From Candidatus Obscuribacterales bacterium (GTDB lineage Bacteria; Cyanobacteriota; Vampirovibrionia; Obscuribacterales; Obscuribacteraceae), in contig JAKFUT010000056.1 of the NCBI GenBank assembly GCA_021732565.1, positions 1 to 41,971 of the forward strand: a stretch of 41,971 bases of DNA. Reading direction: 5' to 3'. The position numbers were made by a program, and so were the translations under genes. Below, one piece after another: positions 1 to 8,778 of the stretch. The notes under the pieces are model-generated. The model was not told the DNA's origin. It did no database searches and saw only the letters and a program-made list of their open reading frames with translations. Position 1 is the first letter of the stretch; each line of letters starts with the position of its first letter.

Positions 1-2483
1 GCAACGAAAAAATCATATGAACGAAGAACCTCAGCCAAACACTCACCGGCTTTATTCTTTTGACCGATGCGGATGAAAATCGGGTAGGCGGCCACGTTGT
101 AGCGAAACACACTTTCGAGGTCGATGAGGGCCTCTCCTCGGTTGTTTCTGGCATAAATTTCTGCTAAAAACAGCGTCCTTTTCTGTAGTTCTACCGGGAG
201 CTGAGACATCTGCGGCAACAATCTAACAAGCATTCCGAGTCGATCTGCATCAGCAAGGTACGACCGATCTCCCTGTTCAAGCTGCTCGGTCACCGAATTC
301 GCCCATGTGGTGGCTCCTTCGTAATTATGCATGGCCACATCATGGTCGAACAGTAAAATCTCGAGGTACAAATTGTTTCCCGATTGTATTGTATCCATTC
401 TTTGTGTTAACCGGCTAAACGGCATGTAAGTGAAAGTTCCTGCTGTTTCCAGTGATCTGGCTGCAATGTTAATCCATGAAGAACTGAATCTTAGAGGAGG
501 GCACTGCGCGATTTCGTCAAGTAAACGGGGATGATCAACTTTGCCATTTATGCATTCCGTGCAAGCAAGTAAGAACCTCAGATTGTCCGAAAGTGCATTC
601 GTTTTGCAGAATCTCGTTGCCCGGTTCGTGGCCTCGGCGCGATGTCCCGTATCGATCAATATCAAAACTATTTGAGCCGCGGCTTCACTGCCCTGCTTCG
701 TTGCGAGCAATTCCGGCGTATTGAGATAGTCGCCCACTGCGTTGCACAATTGAACGGTCGGTTCGGTTCGGCCTGTGTGCTGGAAAAGATCCGCGCTGGA
801 GGCAAGTAATGCTCCCATGCTAGCGGTTCGCCTCGTAGATTTTCCAATCCGACTCATAAACTCACGGGTCTGCTCCATGGTGGTCAAAAACTCCAGGGTT
901 CGCTCGTATTCGAAGTAGACCAGTCCTTTGTGAGTCAACAATCGCAGCTTGTCTTCGTCAGATTGTTGACGGCTGCCTTGATCCAATACTCTTATCGCGT
1001 CTGCCAGGTGGTTGTGTTTCGTGGACCTTAGCTCTCCATTCAAGCAGTCAATGGTTTCATACAAGGTAGACAGGCTCAACGCGATTGCTGCTCGCTCCCC
1101 ACTGGACTGTTTGCTTGTGGAATTGATGGAATTCAGCGCCAGATCGAGGGCCTCGGCCTTGTTGTCCAATGAACCGTTCCAATTCTCAAGCTTATATATG
1201 AGACTCGCTGGCAACTGGAGATTAAGCTGACGGAGTCGCTTAAATTGAGTGCGTGTTAGCTCGCTGGAGGGTGAACGAGCCATTTCCGCTAGCGCCTTTC
1301 CGATACAATCTGATGCAAAGGATGCATCACCAGCGCGTTGTTCGGCCAGAGAAATTAACAGTTGCGTTTTCTGATTGGCGGAGATCTTGTCCGTCAAAAG
1401 GAGATCTTGACTTAGTGTCAGGGCAAGTTCCTTTAACCTCAGAGCATCTAGCCAATCTAGTGTTCGTAAGGCGAAATCTGAAGCGGTTTTTTCGCCGCAG
1501 GTTAACGCAGCCAAACCCATGATTCCCGATGTGGCTTGGGCGTGAAAGAACAATAACAACCCGCCCAGCATCGCCATTGTCGCCACCGCGGCTATCACCG
1601 GCATTGTGTTATGGTTGCGCCGGAAAGCGGGTTTTTCTTCTTCTTGATCGCCTGAATATATGGCTCTCTCGAGCCGGTCGATGAACTCATTGGCAGTGCT
1701 ATATCGCAAATGAGGGTTCTTATTCAAGGCTTTCAAAAATACCGAATTGACCGCCGCTGCCATTACCGGATCGGTTATGGTTGTGTTCACAGAGAGTGGT
1801 GGCTCGTTCACTTGTTTGTAGATTGTTGCAATGGGCTCAGCAATTCCGCAAGGCGGGTACCCGACCATGCACTCAAAAGCAAGGCAGGCAAATGAGTACA
1901 AATCTGAGCTGGCTTGGGCTTTTTGCCCCAAGCACTGCTCCGGGCTCATATAGGCCGCAGTGCCGATTAAGGCACCAGTGTTCGTCAATTTGTCGGCACC
2001 AGTCGCGCGAGCTAGTCCGAAGTCGATTACCTTCGGCACTCCGGCTTCATCGATCAAGATATTTGCAGGCTTTATATCACGATGAATCAATCCTTGTTCA
2101 TGAATAAAATCCAGTGCGCCGGCAATTTTTCGCAGTAGAGTGCACGCTTCTTCCGGTTTGTAAGGACCGTTGGTCATCAGGACATTGCTCAGGGCAGTTC
2201 CTGCAACATACTCCATGGCGATAAAAGCAAATGATGAAAACTCGCCGAATTTATAGAATCGTATGATGCAAGGGTGTTCTACCTGGCTCAAAAGACGACC
2301 TTCCCTGATGAACCTGGTGCGATTTTCCTGTTCGATCAAAGAGTAGTGCGATAGAATCTTTATGGCGACGGTGCGTTGAAGTTCCAGGTCCAATGCGCTA
2401 TAAACTTGTCCCATGCCACCCTCGCCAATTAGTTCGACGATTTGATAGCTGGAATCCAAGACGGTTCCGGGAGCTAGATGCAA
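1..2483 (-). CDS. Ser/Thr protein kinase with transmembrane segment and long helical C-terminal region (3' end cut by window)
   Basis: Reading the minus strand gives at least 827 codons, open past the left edge. The kinase domain spans about residues 13-270: glycine loop GEGGMGQVY (20-28), lysine in VAIK (K42), HRDIKPAN with catalytic D136, DFG at 154-156, and an APE-like MSPEQ at 179-183. One membrane helix follows at about 294-314, then more than 500 mostly helical, TPR-like residues that are probably extracytoplasmic. The start is taken as TTG at 2483-2481 because an in-frame TAG lies just upstream, no ATG precedes the kinase domain, and GGTGGA sits 5 bases before it. It diverges from the response regulator across about 66 bp. 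Its likely role is phosphorylating cytoplasmic targets in response to a signal sensed by the C-terminal part; the ligand is unknown. Kinase assignment is certain, the start moderately so. Confidence 0.93.
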   Translation of the reverse strand, partial: MHLAPGTVLDSSYQIVELIGEGGMGQVYSALDLELQRTVAIKILSHYSLIEQENRTRFIREGRLLSQVEHPCIIRFYKFGEFSSFAFIAMEYVAGTALSNVLMTNGPYKPEEACTLLRKIAGALDFIHEQGLIHRDIKPANILIDEAGVPKVIDFGLARATGADKLTNTGALIGTAAYMSPEQCLGQKAQASSDLYSFACLAFECMVGYPPCGIAEPIATIYKQVNEPPLSVNTTITDPVMAAAVNSVFLKALNKNPHLRYSTANEFIDRLERAIYSGDQEEEKPAFRRNHNTMPVIAAVATMAMLGGLLLFFHAQATSGIMGLAALTCGEKTASDFALRTLDWLDALRLKELALTLSQDLLLTDKISANQKTQLLISLAEQRAGDASFASDCIGKALAEMARSPSSELTRTQFKRLRQLNLQLPASLIYKLENWNGSLDNKAEALDLALNSINSTSKQSSGERAAIALSLSTLYETIDCLNGELRSTKHNHLADAIRVLDQGSRQQSDEDKLRLLTHKGLVYFEYERTLEFLTTMEQTREFMSRIGKSTRRTASMGALLASSADLFQHTGRTEPTVQLCNAVGDYLNTPELLATKQGSEAAAQIVLILIDTGHRAEATNRATRFCKTNALSDNLRFLLACTECINGKVDHPRLLDEIAQCPPLRFSSSWINIAARSLETAGTFTYMPFSRLTQRMDTIQSGNNLYLEILLFDHDVAMHNYEGATTWANSVTEQLEQGDRSYLADADRLGMLVRLLPQMSQLPVELQKRTLFLAEIYARNNRGEALIDLESVFRYNVAAYPIFIRIGQKNKAGECLAEVLRSYDFFV

Positions 2484-2549
2484 ATGAGTCCACCGAAGAT
2501 TGCCTATTCCAGTCTATCATCATCATGTTCCCCTGTGGAAGAGAGTTGA

Positions 2550-3233
2550 ATGGCCAAGATATTGCTAGTCGAAGACGACGCAAGTGTCGCTCGTCTGGTG
2601 CGTGATTATCTGACAAAGAAGCAGCACCTTGTTGAGGCTGTCGGCAGCGGAAATGCAGGATGGGAGCATCTGCGACACTATGTCTATGATCTGGTAATTC
2701 TAGACTGGGAATTGCCGCTCATGTCGGGAATCGAAGTGCTGAAGAAGTTGCGCGATTCTCGCAATCATACGCCTGTCATTATGCTAACTGGAAGAATCGC
2801 ATTTGAAGACAAAGAGGCGGGCTTCACTTGCGGTGCCGATGACTATCTGACCAAGCCGTTCGATATTCGTGAACTAGGTCTCAGGCTTGAGGCTTTGCTA
2901 AGAAGACCTCGTGATTTCAACGACAAGCACATCACTGCCGGCGAGCTGAGACTAGACGAGGGAACGCGGACAGCAGTAAAAAATGGACAGCGGATTAATC
3001 TCTTAGCTAGAGAATATGCGTTGTTGGAATTTCTCATGCGTCACCCTAATCAATATTTCGCACCGGAGACATTGATGGATAGAGTGTGGCCGTCAGAGTC
3101 TGATGCCACGGTGGAGGCACTGCGGACCTGTGTTAAGCGGATCAGGCAGAAATTAGATGATAACGACGACGATTTTTCTGTCATCGAATCTACCAGGGGC
3201 CTCGGGTACAAATTTGTCTCTGTTCCTCGATAA
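2550..3233 (+). CDS. OmpR/PhoB-family response regulator
   Basis: The protein has 227 residues, the normal length for the family. The receiver domain (about 1-115) has the acidic pocket E8-D9-D10, phospho-acceptor D52 in LVILDWELP, T80 and conserved K102 in LTKPF. A winged-helix DNA-binding domain follows (about 130-225), ending in the typical STRGLGYKF wing motif. It should bind DNA as a dimer once phosphorylated. The sensor kinase begins 11 bases downstream, so the two almost certainly form one operon and a cognate pair. The ATG follows a purine-rich GGAAGAGAG stretch. Target genes cannot be told from the sequence; the divergently transcribed Ser/Thr kinase is a possible one. Confidence 0.96.
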   Translation: MAKILLVEDDASVARLVRDYLTKKQHLVEAVGSGNAGWEHLRHYVYDLVILDWELPLMSGIEVLKKLRDSRNHTPVIMLTGRIAFEDKEAGFTCGADDYLTKPFDIRELGLRLEALLRRPRDFNDKHITAGELRLDEGTRTAVKNGQRINLLAREYALLEFLMRHPNQYFAPETLMDRVWPSESDATVEALRTCVKRIRQKLDDNDDDFSVIESTRGLGYKFVSVPR

Positions 3234-3244
3234 GTAAAGGGAAC

Positions 3245-4804
3245 ATGATGAGCGGAAGGTCCACGACAATTAATCTGGTGATCGCGCTGACAATAGTGAG
3301 CGCCGTTCTCATTGGTTGGTTTACTTGTGCGCTTTCTACACTGCATCAATTACAAGAAGACATTATCAGGCTAAAATTGCGTGAAAATTTTGATATTTCC
3401 ACCATTCGTCGTTTATATGGTGGCGAGGCCAGTCCGGCAGAAGCTTCGAAACTTCAGGAATTCAAGACAGTGCTTGGTTCAAAGGCAAGTCTCGTTTCAC
3501 GGTTTCGCTCACTGGAGGATAAGCAGACTTTGTTATTGGAAAGTAAGCGTCTTCAACTTCAGGGAGATGAATTTCGAACTTTCGAGCAAGAAAGTAGTGA
3601 CTTCACCAGAGTAATCTCCGACCAAGCTCTCGACGACACTAATCGACTTTATATGATGGGGATGACTGGTGGATTTTTGTGCATAGCCCTGAGCGCCGCC
3701 TATTTGTTTTTCTCTGGTACTCAGAAGGCGGGCAGAGAGGCTGACCCGGTTTCGCTGGTTCCGCCTTCCAATGGAACGACTGCGGGCTTAATGGAGGATC
3801 AACAGTGGCGCACAATCTTCAATAGCTTGCCTGTCGGGATCATTACCGCCGATGAGCATGGCGCTGTTCAGATCATCAGCCAGGAAGCTCTTCGAATTCT
3901 TCAATTCAAAAGTACAACGATTGACGTCGGGCAAGGATTAACGATTACCGAGCTGTTTGGTAACTCAGACTTGGCCGGATTGCTTGAGCGCAGCATGGGG
4001 CAACCGTTGCATCTTACAACGATAGCTGGAAAAGACGTAAGCATTGCATTAAGAACGGTAAGATACCGATCGGTCGGAGGCGATAGCGGGTTCCTTCTCT
4101 CATTGCTGGACGTGAGCAAGAAAGTGGAGTTAGATAAATTAAAAGCTCAGTTTATAGCCATGGTAGGGCATGACTTGCGCGCACCGCTTACCTCAATCAA
4201 TGGTTTCCTTCGTATGCTCATGGATGGTCAATATGGCGAAATTCCAACGGAAGCGCAAGAGATTTTGCAATTAGCATCTGATGATGTTCTTCGGGTACTT
4301 CGGTTGTGCAATAGCCTGCTAGATATTCAGCGTTTGGAACGAAGTGATTATTCGATTGTACTGGCGGTAGTTTCTGTTGCAGACATCTTCGCCAGGGCGT
4401 CGCGATCTTTGGGGGCGCATATTCAAGACAAGGCACTGATCGTTGATCGCCAGGCGGGTGAAGCGCAAGTGCGAGCCAATGAGGAGCTTCTGCTTCAAGT
4501 TGTTATCAATCTACTCTCGAACGCTATAAAATTTTCGCCGGGGAACTCAACAATCCATTTGTGCGCTCGGGTTCAAGGACCAACGGTGGAAATTAGTGTT
4601 GTCGATGAAGGACCGGGAGTCGAACCAAACTCAATCGAGAAGATCTTTCAACCCGGAGACCGTTCCAAACTCACATCAGCGGAGAGCGCTGGATTTGGCC
4701 TTTCACTGGTAAGGCTGATTATCGAAAAGCACAAGGGCACTGTTAGTTATCGTGCGAATAAGCCTTGTGGGAGCATCTTTACTGTCGAATTGCCCAGAGC
4801 GTGA
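3245..4804 (+). CDS. Membrane sensor histidine kinase with PAS-like domain
   Basis: The protein has 519 residues. Two membrane helices (about 9-30 and 136-158) flank an extracytoplasmic region of about 105 residues that resembles no sensor domain I can name. A PAS-like domain follows (about 187-290, beginning WRTIFNSLPVGI), then a HisKA dimerisation domain with the H-box GHDLRAPLT (H near 309) and a HATPase domain with N-box NLLSNAIKF, G1 DEGPGV and G2 GFGLSLV. It should autophosphorylate and pass phosphate to the regulator encoded just upstream. The ATG at 3245 is preceded by AAAGGGA; a second ATG follows immediately, so either may be used. All catalytic boxes are intact. Confidence 0.95.
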   Translation: MMSGRSTTINLVIALTIVSAVLIGWFTCALSTLHQLQEDIIRLKLRENFDISTIRRLYGGEASPAEASKLQEFKTVLGSKASLVSRFRSLEDKQTLLLESKRLQLQGDEFRTFEQESSDFTRVISDQALDDTNRLYMMGMTGGFLCIALSAAYLFFSGTQKAGREADPVSLVPPSNGTTAGLMEDQQWRTIFNSLPVGIITADEHGAVQIISQEALRILQFKSTTIDVGQGLTITELFGNSDLAGLLERSMGQPLHLTTIAGKDVSIALRTVRYRSVGGDSGFLLSLLDVSKKVELDKLKAQFIAMVGHDLRAPLTSINGFLRMLMDGQYGEIPTEAQEILQLASDDVLRVLRLCNSLLDIQRLERSDYSIVLAVVSVADIFARASRSLGAHIQDKALIVDRQAGEAQVRANEELLLQVVINLLSNAIKFSPGNSTIHLCARVQGPTVEISVVDEGPGVEPNSIEKIFQPGDRSKLTSAESAGFGLSLVRLIIEKHKGTVSYRANKPCGSIFTVELPRA

Positions 4805-4868
4805 GAAAACAGAACTTATTCTTTTCTCGATCAACTTGCTGGATCGCCGAGCGCGAACGGAGAGAATT

Positions 4869-5363
4869 TTACGCAAAGAGCTTCTTTGCCGGTTCATAGT
4901 TAATATAGGCGATATTAGACTCATAAGTTGCAGCGGTCAAATGAGGCGCGGGGGCGAGTTTTGCGAGATCCGTAAAATAACTAATCAAATCAACAACTTC
5001 ATCGATATCCTCCAGAATGAGATCGTCAAATTCTACTTTTGCTGGTTCATAGTTAATACAGGCGATGTTAGATTCATAAGTTGCAGCGGTCAATTGAGGA
5101 GCGGGGGCGAGTTTTGCGAGATCCGTAAAATAACTAATCAGATCAACAATTTCATCCATATCTTCCATGATGAGATCATCAAACGCTACATTGTCAGGAA
5201 GAGCTTTCATGTCGACTGACAGTGCCGCTGCCTCAGAACCGTGCGTTAAGCAATCAATCACTTTGTCCAACAGGTCGGGCATCGGACCAGAATGAGCAAC
5301 GCAACAACAATTCTTGCAAGCCGCAGCACATATTTCGACAACCGCATTCATATTTCCGATCAT
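4869..5363 (-). CDS. Hypothetical protein with Cys-rich N-terminus and two nearly identical 51-residue units
   Basis: The gene encodes 164 residues with ATG after a good ribosome site (GAGGAG, about 9 bases away). Residues 12-21 hold five cysteines (C12, C16, C19, C20, C21) and C38 follows. The second half is a tandem duplication: each unit starts FDDLI.ED.DE, continues VDLISYFTDLAKLAPAP and ends INYEPAK. The DNA copies are 153 bp apart and about 91% identical, so the event is recent. There is no signal peptide or membrane helix and I recognise no family. The Cys cluster suggests metal binding or modification, and the repeated short units recall multi-core peptide precursors, but no maturation enzyme lies nearby, so no function is assigned. 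Confidence 0.72.
   Translation of the reverse strand: MIGNMNAVVEICAAACKNCCCVAHSGPMPDLLDKVIDCLTHGSEAAALSVDMKALPDNVAFDDLIMEDMDEIVDLISYFTDLAKLAPAPQLTAATYESNIACINYEPAKVEFDDLILEDIDEVVDLISYFTDLAKLAPAPHLTAATYESNIAYINYEPAKKLFA
4888..5183 (-). repeat. Tandem direct repeat, period 153 bp, inside the Cys-rich gene
   Basis: Copies at 4888-5030 and 5041-5183 differ at about 13 of 143 positions and keep the reading frame (153 bp is 51 codons). Most differences are synonymous or conservative at protein level, which suggests the duplicated protein unit is under selection. Confidence 0.95.
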
Positions 5364-5862
5364 TATCTAACTCTCCTCGTTGCTGGCGGCGGAAGATCGT
5401 GTTCATTTCCGTCGTCGGTGTGCCATCCGTTTAGAACCTTCGTCTATAATATGAGTCTGGATGGCACCAAAATGGCATTCCGCCTAATGTTCTCGTTTTC
5501 CGTGAGGGAGCGCTACTTCGCAGCGGACGCCTGCTCAGCGACACTCCGCCGAGTTTCGATTCGTTCTGACTCCCTTACCGCGGCACTCTTGCCCCGCAAT
5601 AATCTAATCTGCAGCGGGCAATCAATAGGCACTGATGATGAACCAATCGCAGCAGTGCTGTTTGGTATTGCGTCGATGCTCACAGGACATCAGTGCAGAA
5701 CCAACTCCTTATTGATTGACAAGACGGATTCAATCCGAGAGATTGGCAATTCCTGTCGGGACGTATCAGTCCCGAATCGAAACCTCAAGCCCATCAGAAA
5801 TGAACTCCCATCGACGATTACAACAATCGATGTATTGGCGGAAGCCTCCATTGTCCATTGAC
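5364..5862. other. About 500 bp without a convincing gene
   Basis: The stretch lies between two minus-strand genes. It must hold the promoter of the Cys-rich gene; the forward bases near 5444-5451 read TATATTATA-like on either strand, but no good -35 partner stands at the right distance. A small hairpin, CGGGAC/GTCCCG at 5757-5774, is present. A plus-strand open frame crosses the region without ribosome site or recognisable product. Confidence 0.5.
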
Positions 5863-6924
5863 TTACCAGGGTCTGCTTGTCTTAATCGACAGGGGTTGTC
5901 GAATCAAGAACTCGGACACGGCATTGGATGCTCTTCCCGCGATTGTCGAGGCTGCGTATCCTGCAATTCGAAATTTCAGAGGCATTTTGTCCGTGGACAA
6001 AATGCCTACTCCGAATGCGTCTACCAAATTTGGTTGCATTAATGGTGAAATCTTGTAGTTTGACAGGGCTATCTCTTCACCACCGATCCGTCGAACTGCC
6101 ATGTCCGCGGCGTATAGACCACCGGCCGTTGCTCCCAGGGCAGCTGTACCTCTCAATAAACCTTTAAGGGCCACGGATTTGCTTGAAGCCTCCATCAAGG
6201 TGTTTGCTGTTTTGGACTCGGCGGCTGCAAGTCGCGCCGATTGGGCCTGTTCTACTGCGTGAAGGCTCTCCGTATATTTGAAGCAGGCTTTCTCACCTTC
6301 AGTCATCGCTTTGCCATACGACTCGATCATCGAGTGGCGGGGGCTATTCTCAAGGAAAACCTTTTGTCCTCGTGCCACTTGTTCTGCGGTCCCGCTTGCC
6401 TCCTTTAACAACTGTGCGGTTAATCGAGGAGAATTTTTCGTCATGGTTTCCACGAACTGCGCTTGCTTTGTCACTGTTCGCAGTGGCGCCTCGCCAGCAC
6501 CGCTTTGCCTTAAATCGGCATACAGTTGACGCAAATCCGCTTTAAGCCTGTCGGGAACAGCGGAATGCCGGGTCATTGCTTCCCTTGCGTTTTCCAAGGC
6601 GCTGCGAGCAGTAATATGCTCAGCGCGCGCCGCACTCTCCACACTGGCCTTCTGTACGAAATCCGTGCTGGTCCCTAACGAGCCGGCATTACGATTAGCC
6701 AGGGCGTTGGCTTCTTTGGGAAGTGATTTGTCTATTTCGTGCGAACTGAAGTCTGTTGCTGCACGTACAACACCGGAACTCGCAGCTACTAGCGTCAGGC
6801 TCAACATTTCTTTCCATGAACTGATCGCTTCTTTTTGCAATCTAGTTTCAATCTGCTCGTCGAGCGCAGGTCTCTTCACTCCTTCATTATCCGCGCTGTC
6901 GATCTTTATTTTGAATTCTGACAT
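5863..6924 (-). CDS. Hypothetical Ala-rich helical protein
   Basis: The protein has 353 residues with a well-placed ribosome site (AAGGAG, 6 bases before ATG). No domain is recognised. Residues about 85-250 are rich in Ala, Glu, Lys and Arg and predicted helical, followed by a Gly/Ala-rich hydrophobic stretch (about 258-285, containing GTAALGATAGGLY) that could be a membrane-inserting hairpin, and a short basic tail. There is no signal peptide. In style (charged start, central glycine-rich hydrophobic part) it resembles the 470-residue protein at 25635-27047, but I see no clear alignment. Neighbouring genes are on the same strand but separated by 170-500 bp, so it is probably transcribed alone. 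Confidence 0.75.
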   Translation of the reverse strand: MSEFKIKIDSADNEGVKRPALDEQIETRLQKEAISSWKEMLSLTLVAASSGVVRAATDFSSHEIDKSLPKEANALANRNAGSLGTSTDFVQKASVESAARAEHITARSALENAREAMTRHSAVPDRLKADLRQLYADLRQSGAGEAPLRTVTKQAQFVETMTKNSPRLTAQLLKEASGTAEQVARGQKVFLENSPRHSMIESYGKAMTEGEKACFKYTESLHAVEQAQSARLAAAESKTANTLMEASSKSVALKGLLRGTAALGATAGGLYAADMAVRRIGGEEIALSNYKISPLMQPNLVDAFGVGILSTDKMPLKFRIAGYAASTIAGRASNAVSEFLIRQPLSIKTSRPW

Positions 6925-7091
6925 CCGTTTCTCCTTGCCTTGCCACTGCCTGGTGGCTGTGATTGATCATTCTCTTGGTACATTTGCTCAGCGGAATCGG
7001 TGCATTACAAGGGCACCGGCACCGTGGCAGCGGGTCTTGGCGGTTCGCTTACAGTGGTATCTGGTGCCTTCAGTTTAGGAAGATACCAGAC

Positions 7092-7322
7092 TCAGCACAG
7101 CACAACCTCACAGCTTACATGGGACTGGCGTGTGCCTGCGATAACAATGATTGATTGCGTAGGACCGAAGAGCACCGGTACGCTTCCCACGCGGAGCATG
7201 CCGAATTGCCTCCAGTGCGCTGGAACCATCACGCGCACATTAGCCGCTCCCCACTCCTCAATATAAGTCTTGAGTATCTCAAGGATCTTTCGTTCGTCCG
7301 CTGGATTTTTGAATAGCCCCAT
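7092..7322 (-). CDS. Small hypothetical protein (76 aa)
   Basis: The ATG is preceded by AGAGGAG with 8 bases of spacing, a strong ribosome site that favours a real gene. The N-terminal half looks helical (KILEILKTYIEEW) and the C-terminal half strand-rich (VPVLFGP, SIIVIAG), ending in VVLC. No signal peptide or family is recognised. It lies upstream of, and in the same direction as, the 353-residue hypothetical, with about 170 bp between them. Confidence 0.6.
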   Translation of the reverse strand: MGLFKNPADERKILEILKTYIEEWGAANVRVMVPAHWRQFGMLRVGSVPVLFGPTQSIIVIAGTRQSHVSCEVVLC

Positions 7323-8432
7323 TTCAATTCTCCTCTAACCTGCCAATTCCGCAGCCGAAATAGTCGGTGGCGCGGACAACCGTGAGTGCCTCCACCTCCA
7401 TTCAATGTTTGAATTTCAGCGCTTTGATTTGTTGCAAACCTACAACCGATCAATGGCGCCAAAATGGCACAAGGTAACTCCCCGATGAAGTACTTTAGTG
7501 GCATTTGCGGGTGATCCTTGAAGCAAGACATTTCAGAGATTGCACCCTGGCGGAGGCTCGTGGTAACCGGTTAGTGCGTCGTTAGTGCAGATGCACGCGG
7601 TCTAGCGATCGCGCTGATTACTGGTTCGTGGTATCTCAATGTCTCTTGCGGCATCCTGCATTGATCAAACAACAAGTGCGTCCGTTTTGCGGTTAGGGCA
7701 TATCGGAAGAACGTGGAAGAAAATAGTGGTGCTACAAGGCCAGCGATCCGCGATGCGTTCCGACCAGTCGTGAGTTGAATTGTATGCACAACCGCACAAC
7801 CCTTGTCTGTGGCATATCAATGTTTCAAGCTGTGCCCATTTTCGAGGTCGGACAGATCGTAAGGGGAAGGAAATAATGCTGGCACAGCCACCAGCGTTAT
7901 GCGGTGCGTTCCGCGTGTGTCCGGCCGAGAAGGTACAAACCCTAGATTGGGGCGAATCCCACGAAGAACGCTTTTCGCCAGTTGTATTTTATTTGCCCGG
8001 GAACATAATGGATTCTCATATCGCATCACCAAAAACGAATCAGTCCGCCATCTTGCACTACTGGCGGTGTTGCGATAGTACGAAATGTAAGCAGGCTAGA
8101 CAGTTTCTTCCGCGGAGAACTCCCTTCGTCGCTGGCAGTGGGATGATCCAGAGAGACCACAATGTAGCTGGCCGCAAAACAATGTAGTTTGAATGTGATT
8201 TGTCAAACGAGCGTGAAGCGGAAATTAGCTAATGAATCCGAGAAGCAGCCTCCGGCGCAAATTTGGTCGGTGCTTTGGCAGAGCGAGCGTATGGACCGCG
8301 TTCATTCGGTAATCCTGATTTCAACAGGGAGCCGGTTCACCGATTGAACAACCTACACGCGCTTGCCTGCAATAGTCCGGCGCCCAGAAATACCCTGTCG
8401 CGCACATAAGCCCGCATATAGGCTGTCTTTGC
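7323..8432. other. About 1.1 kb non-coding or decayed region
   Basis: I find no frame with a ribosome site and plausible composition. Two stretches, about 7628-7762 and 7809-7913, appear to be a decayed direct duplication: they share GTGGtATcTCAATGT-like and CCAGCG...TGCGTTCCG-like blocks in the same order, with a 30-bp length change between. This looks like remnant DNA, not a working gene. The first 100 bp upstream of the 76-residue gene must hold its promoter. Confidence 0.45.
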
Positions 8433-8527
8433 GCCCGCTGCTCATCACAGTGACAAACGCCGATTTTCCGTGCAAGGTTTTTTTCTAGCGAAGTCGGCGA
8501 GGTGAGGTAGGTGACTATTCATCGTCC

Positions 8528-8560
8528 TGTAGAAAATTGCGCGCTCCGCAATTTTCTACA
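8528..8560. repeat. Perfect 14-bp stem hairpin, copy 1
   Basis: TGTAGAAAATTGCG at 8528-8541 pairs with 8547-8560 around the loop CGCTC. The same core recurs at 8620-8645. Confidence 0.85.
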
Positions 8561-8619
8561 ACCCATCCAAGCAATTAATTACGAAATTCAGGACGTTTTC
8601 AGAGTTAGTTGCTAAGGGA

Positions 8620-8645
8620 AAAATTGCGCGCTCTGCAATTTTCTA
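8620..8645. repeat. Hairpin motif, copy 2
   Basis: AAAATTGC (8620-8627) and GCAATTTT (8635-8642) flank GCGCTCT. The core and the right flank TTCTA match copy 1 at nearly every base, but the outer left arm has lost pairing. On the minus strand the stem runs into TTTTTCCC, so it could end the transcript of the zinc-ribbon operon. Confidence 0.7.
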
Positions 8646-8778
8646 TAAGGCCATGAAAAGGTGGCCACCAGGCGATGCCCCTGCATTACGCAAACGGAGA
8701 ATCGGCGTTTGTCGCTGTGATGAGCAGCGGGCACAGCAACTGGTGCTGACACCCGGAATCAAGGAGGAGACTTCGCTT

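Larger units (their letters stand above)
8433..8732. mobile_element. 300-bp element with 39-bp imperfect inverted ends (MITE-like candidate)
   Basis: Positions 8433-8471 and 8694-8732 are inverted repeats matching at 37 of 39 positions (GCCCGCTGCTCATC... against ...GATGAGCAGCGGGC). The interior of 222 bp has no gene and holds two copies of a hairpin motif. Size, long inverted ends and lack of coding sequence fit a non-autonomous miniature element. I could not identify a target-site duplication, so mobility is an inference; a large cruciform-forming regulatory structure is the alternative. Confidence 0.6.

Noticed and set aside
5292..5861. Plus-strand open frame of 189 codons
   Set aside because: It overlaps the start of the Cys-rich gene on the opposite strand, has no ribosome site and no recognisable composition or domain.
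5460..7470. Shared TGGC(A/G)CCAAAATGGCA at about 5462 and 7454 upstream of two minus-strand genes
   Set aside because: One mismatch in 16 between two sites is expected several times by chance among all pairs in 42 kb, so it is not evidence for an operator.
7571..8187. Short frames on both strands in the 1.1-kb gap
   Set aside because: None has a ribosome site or domain; they lie in what looks like decayed repeated DNA.
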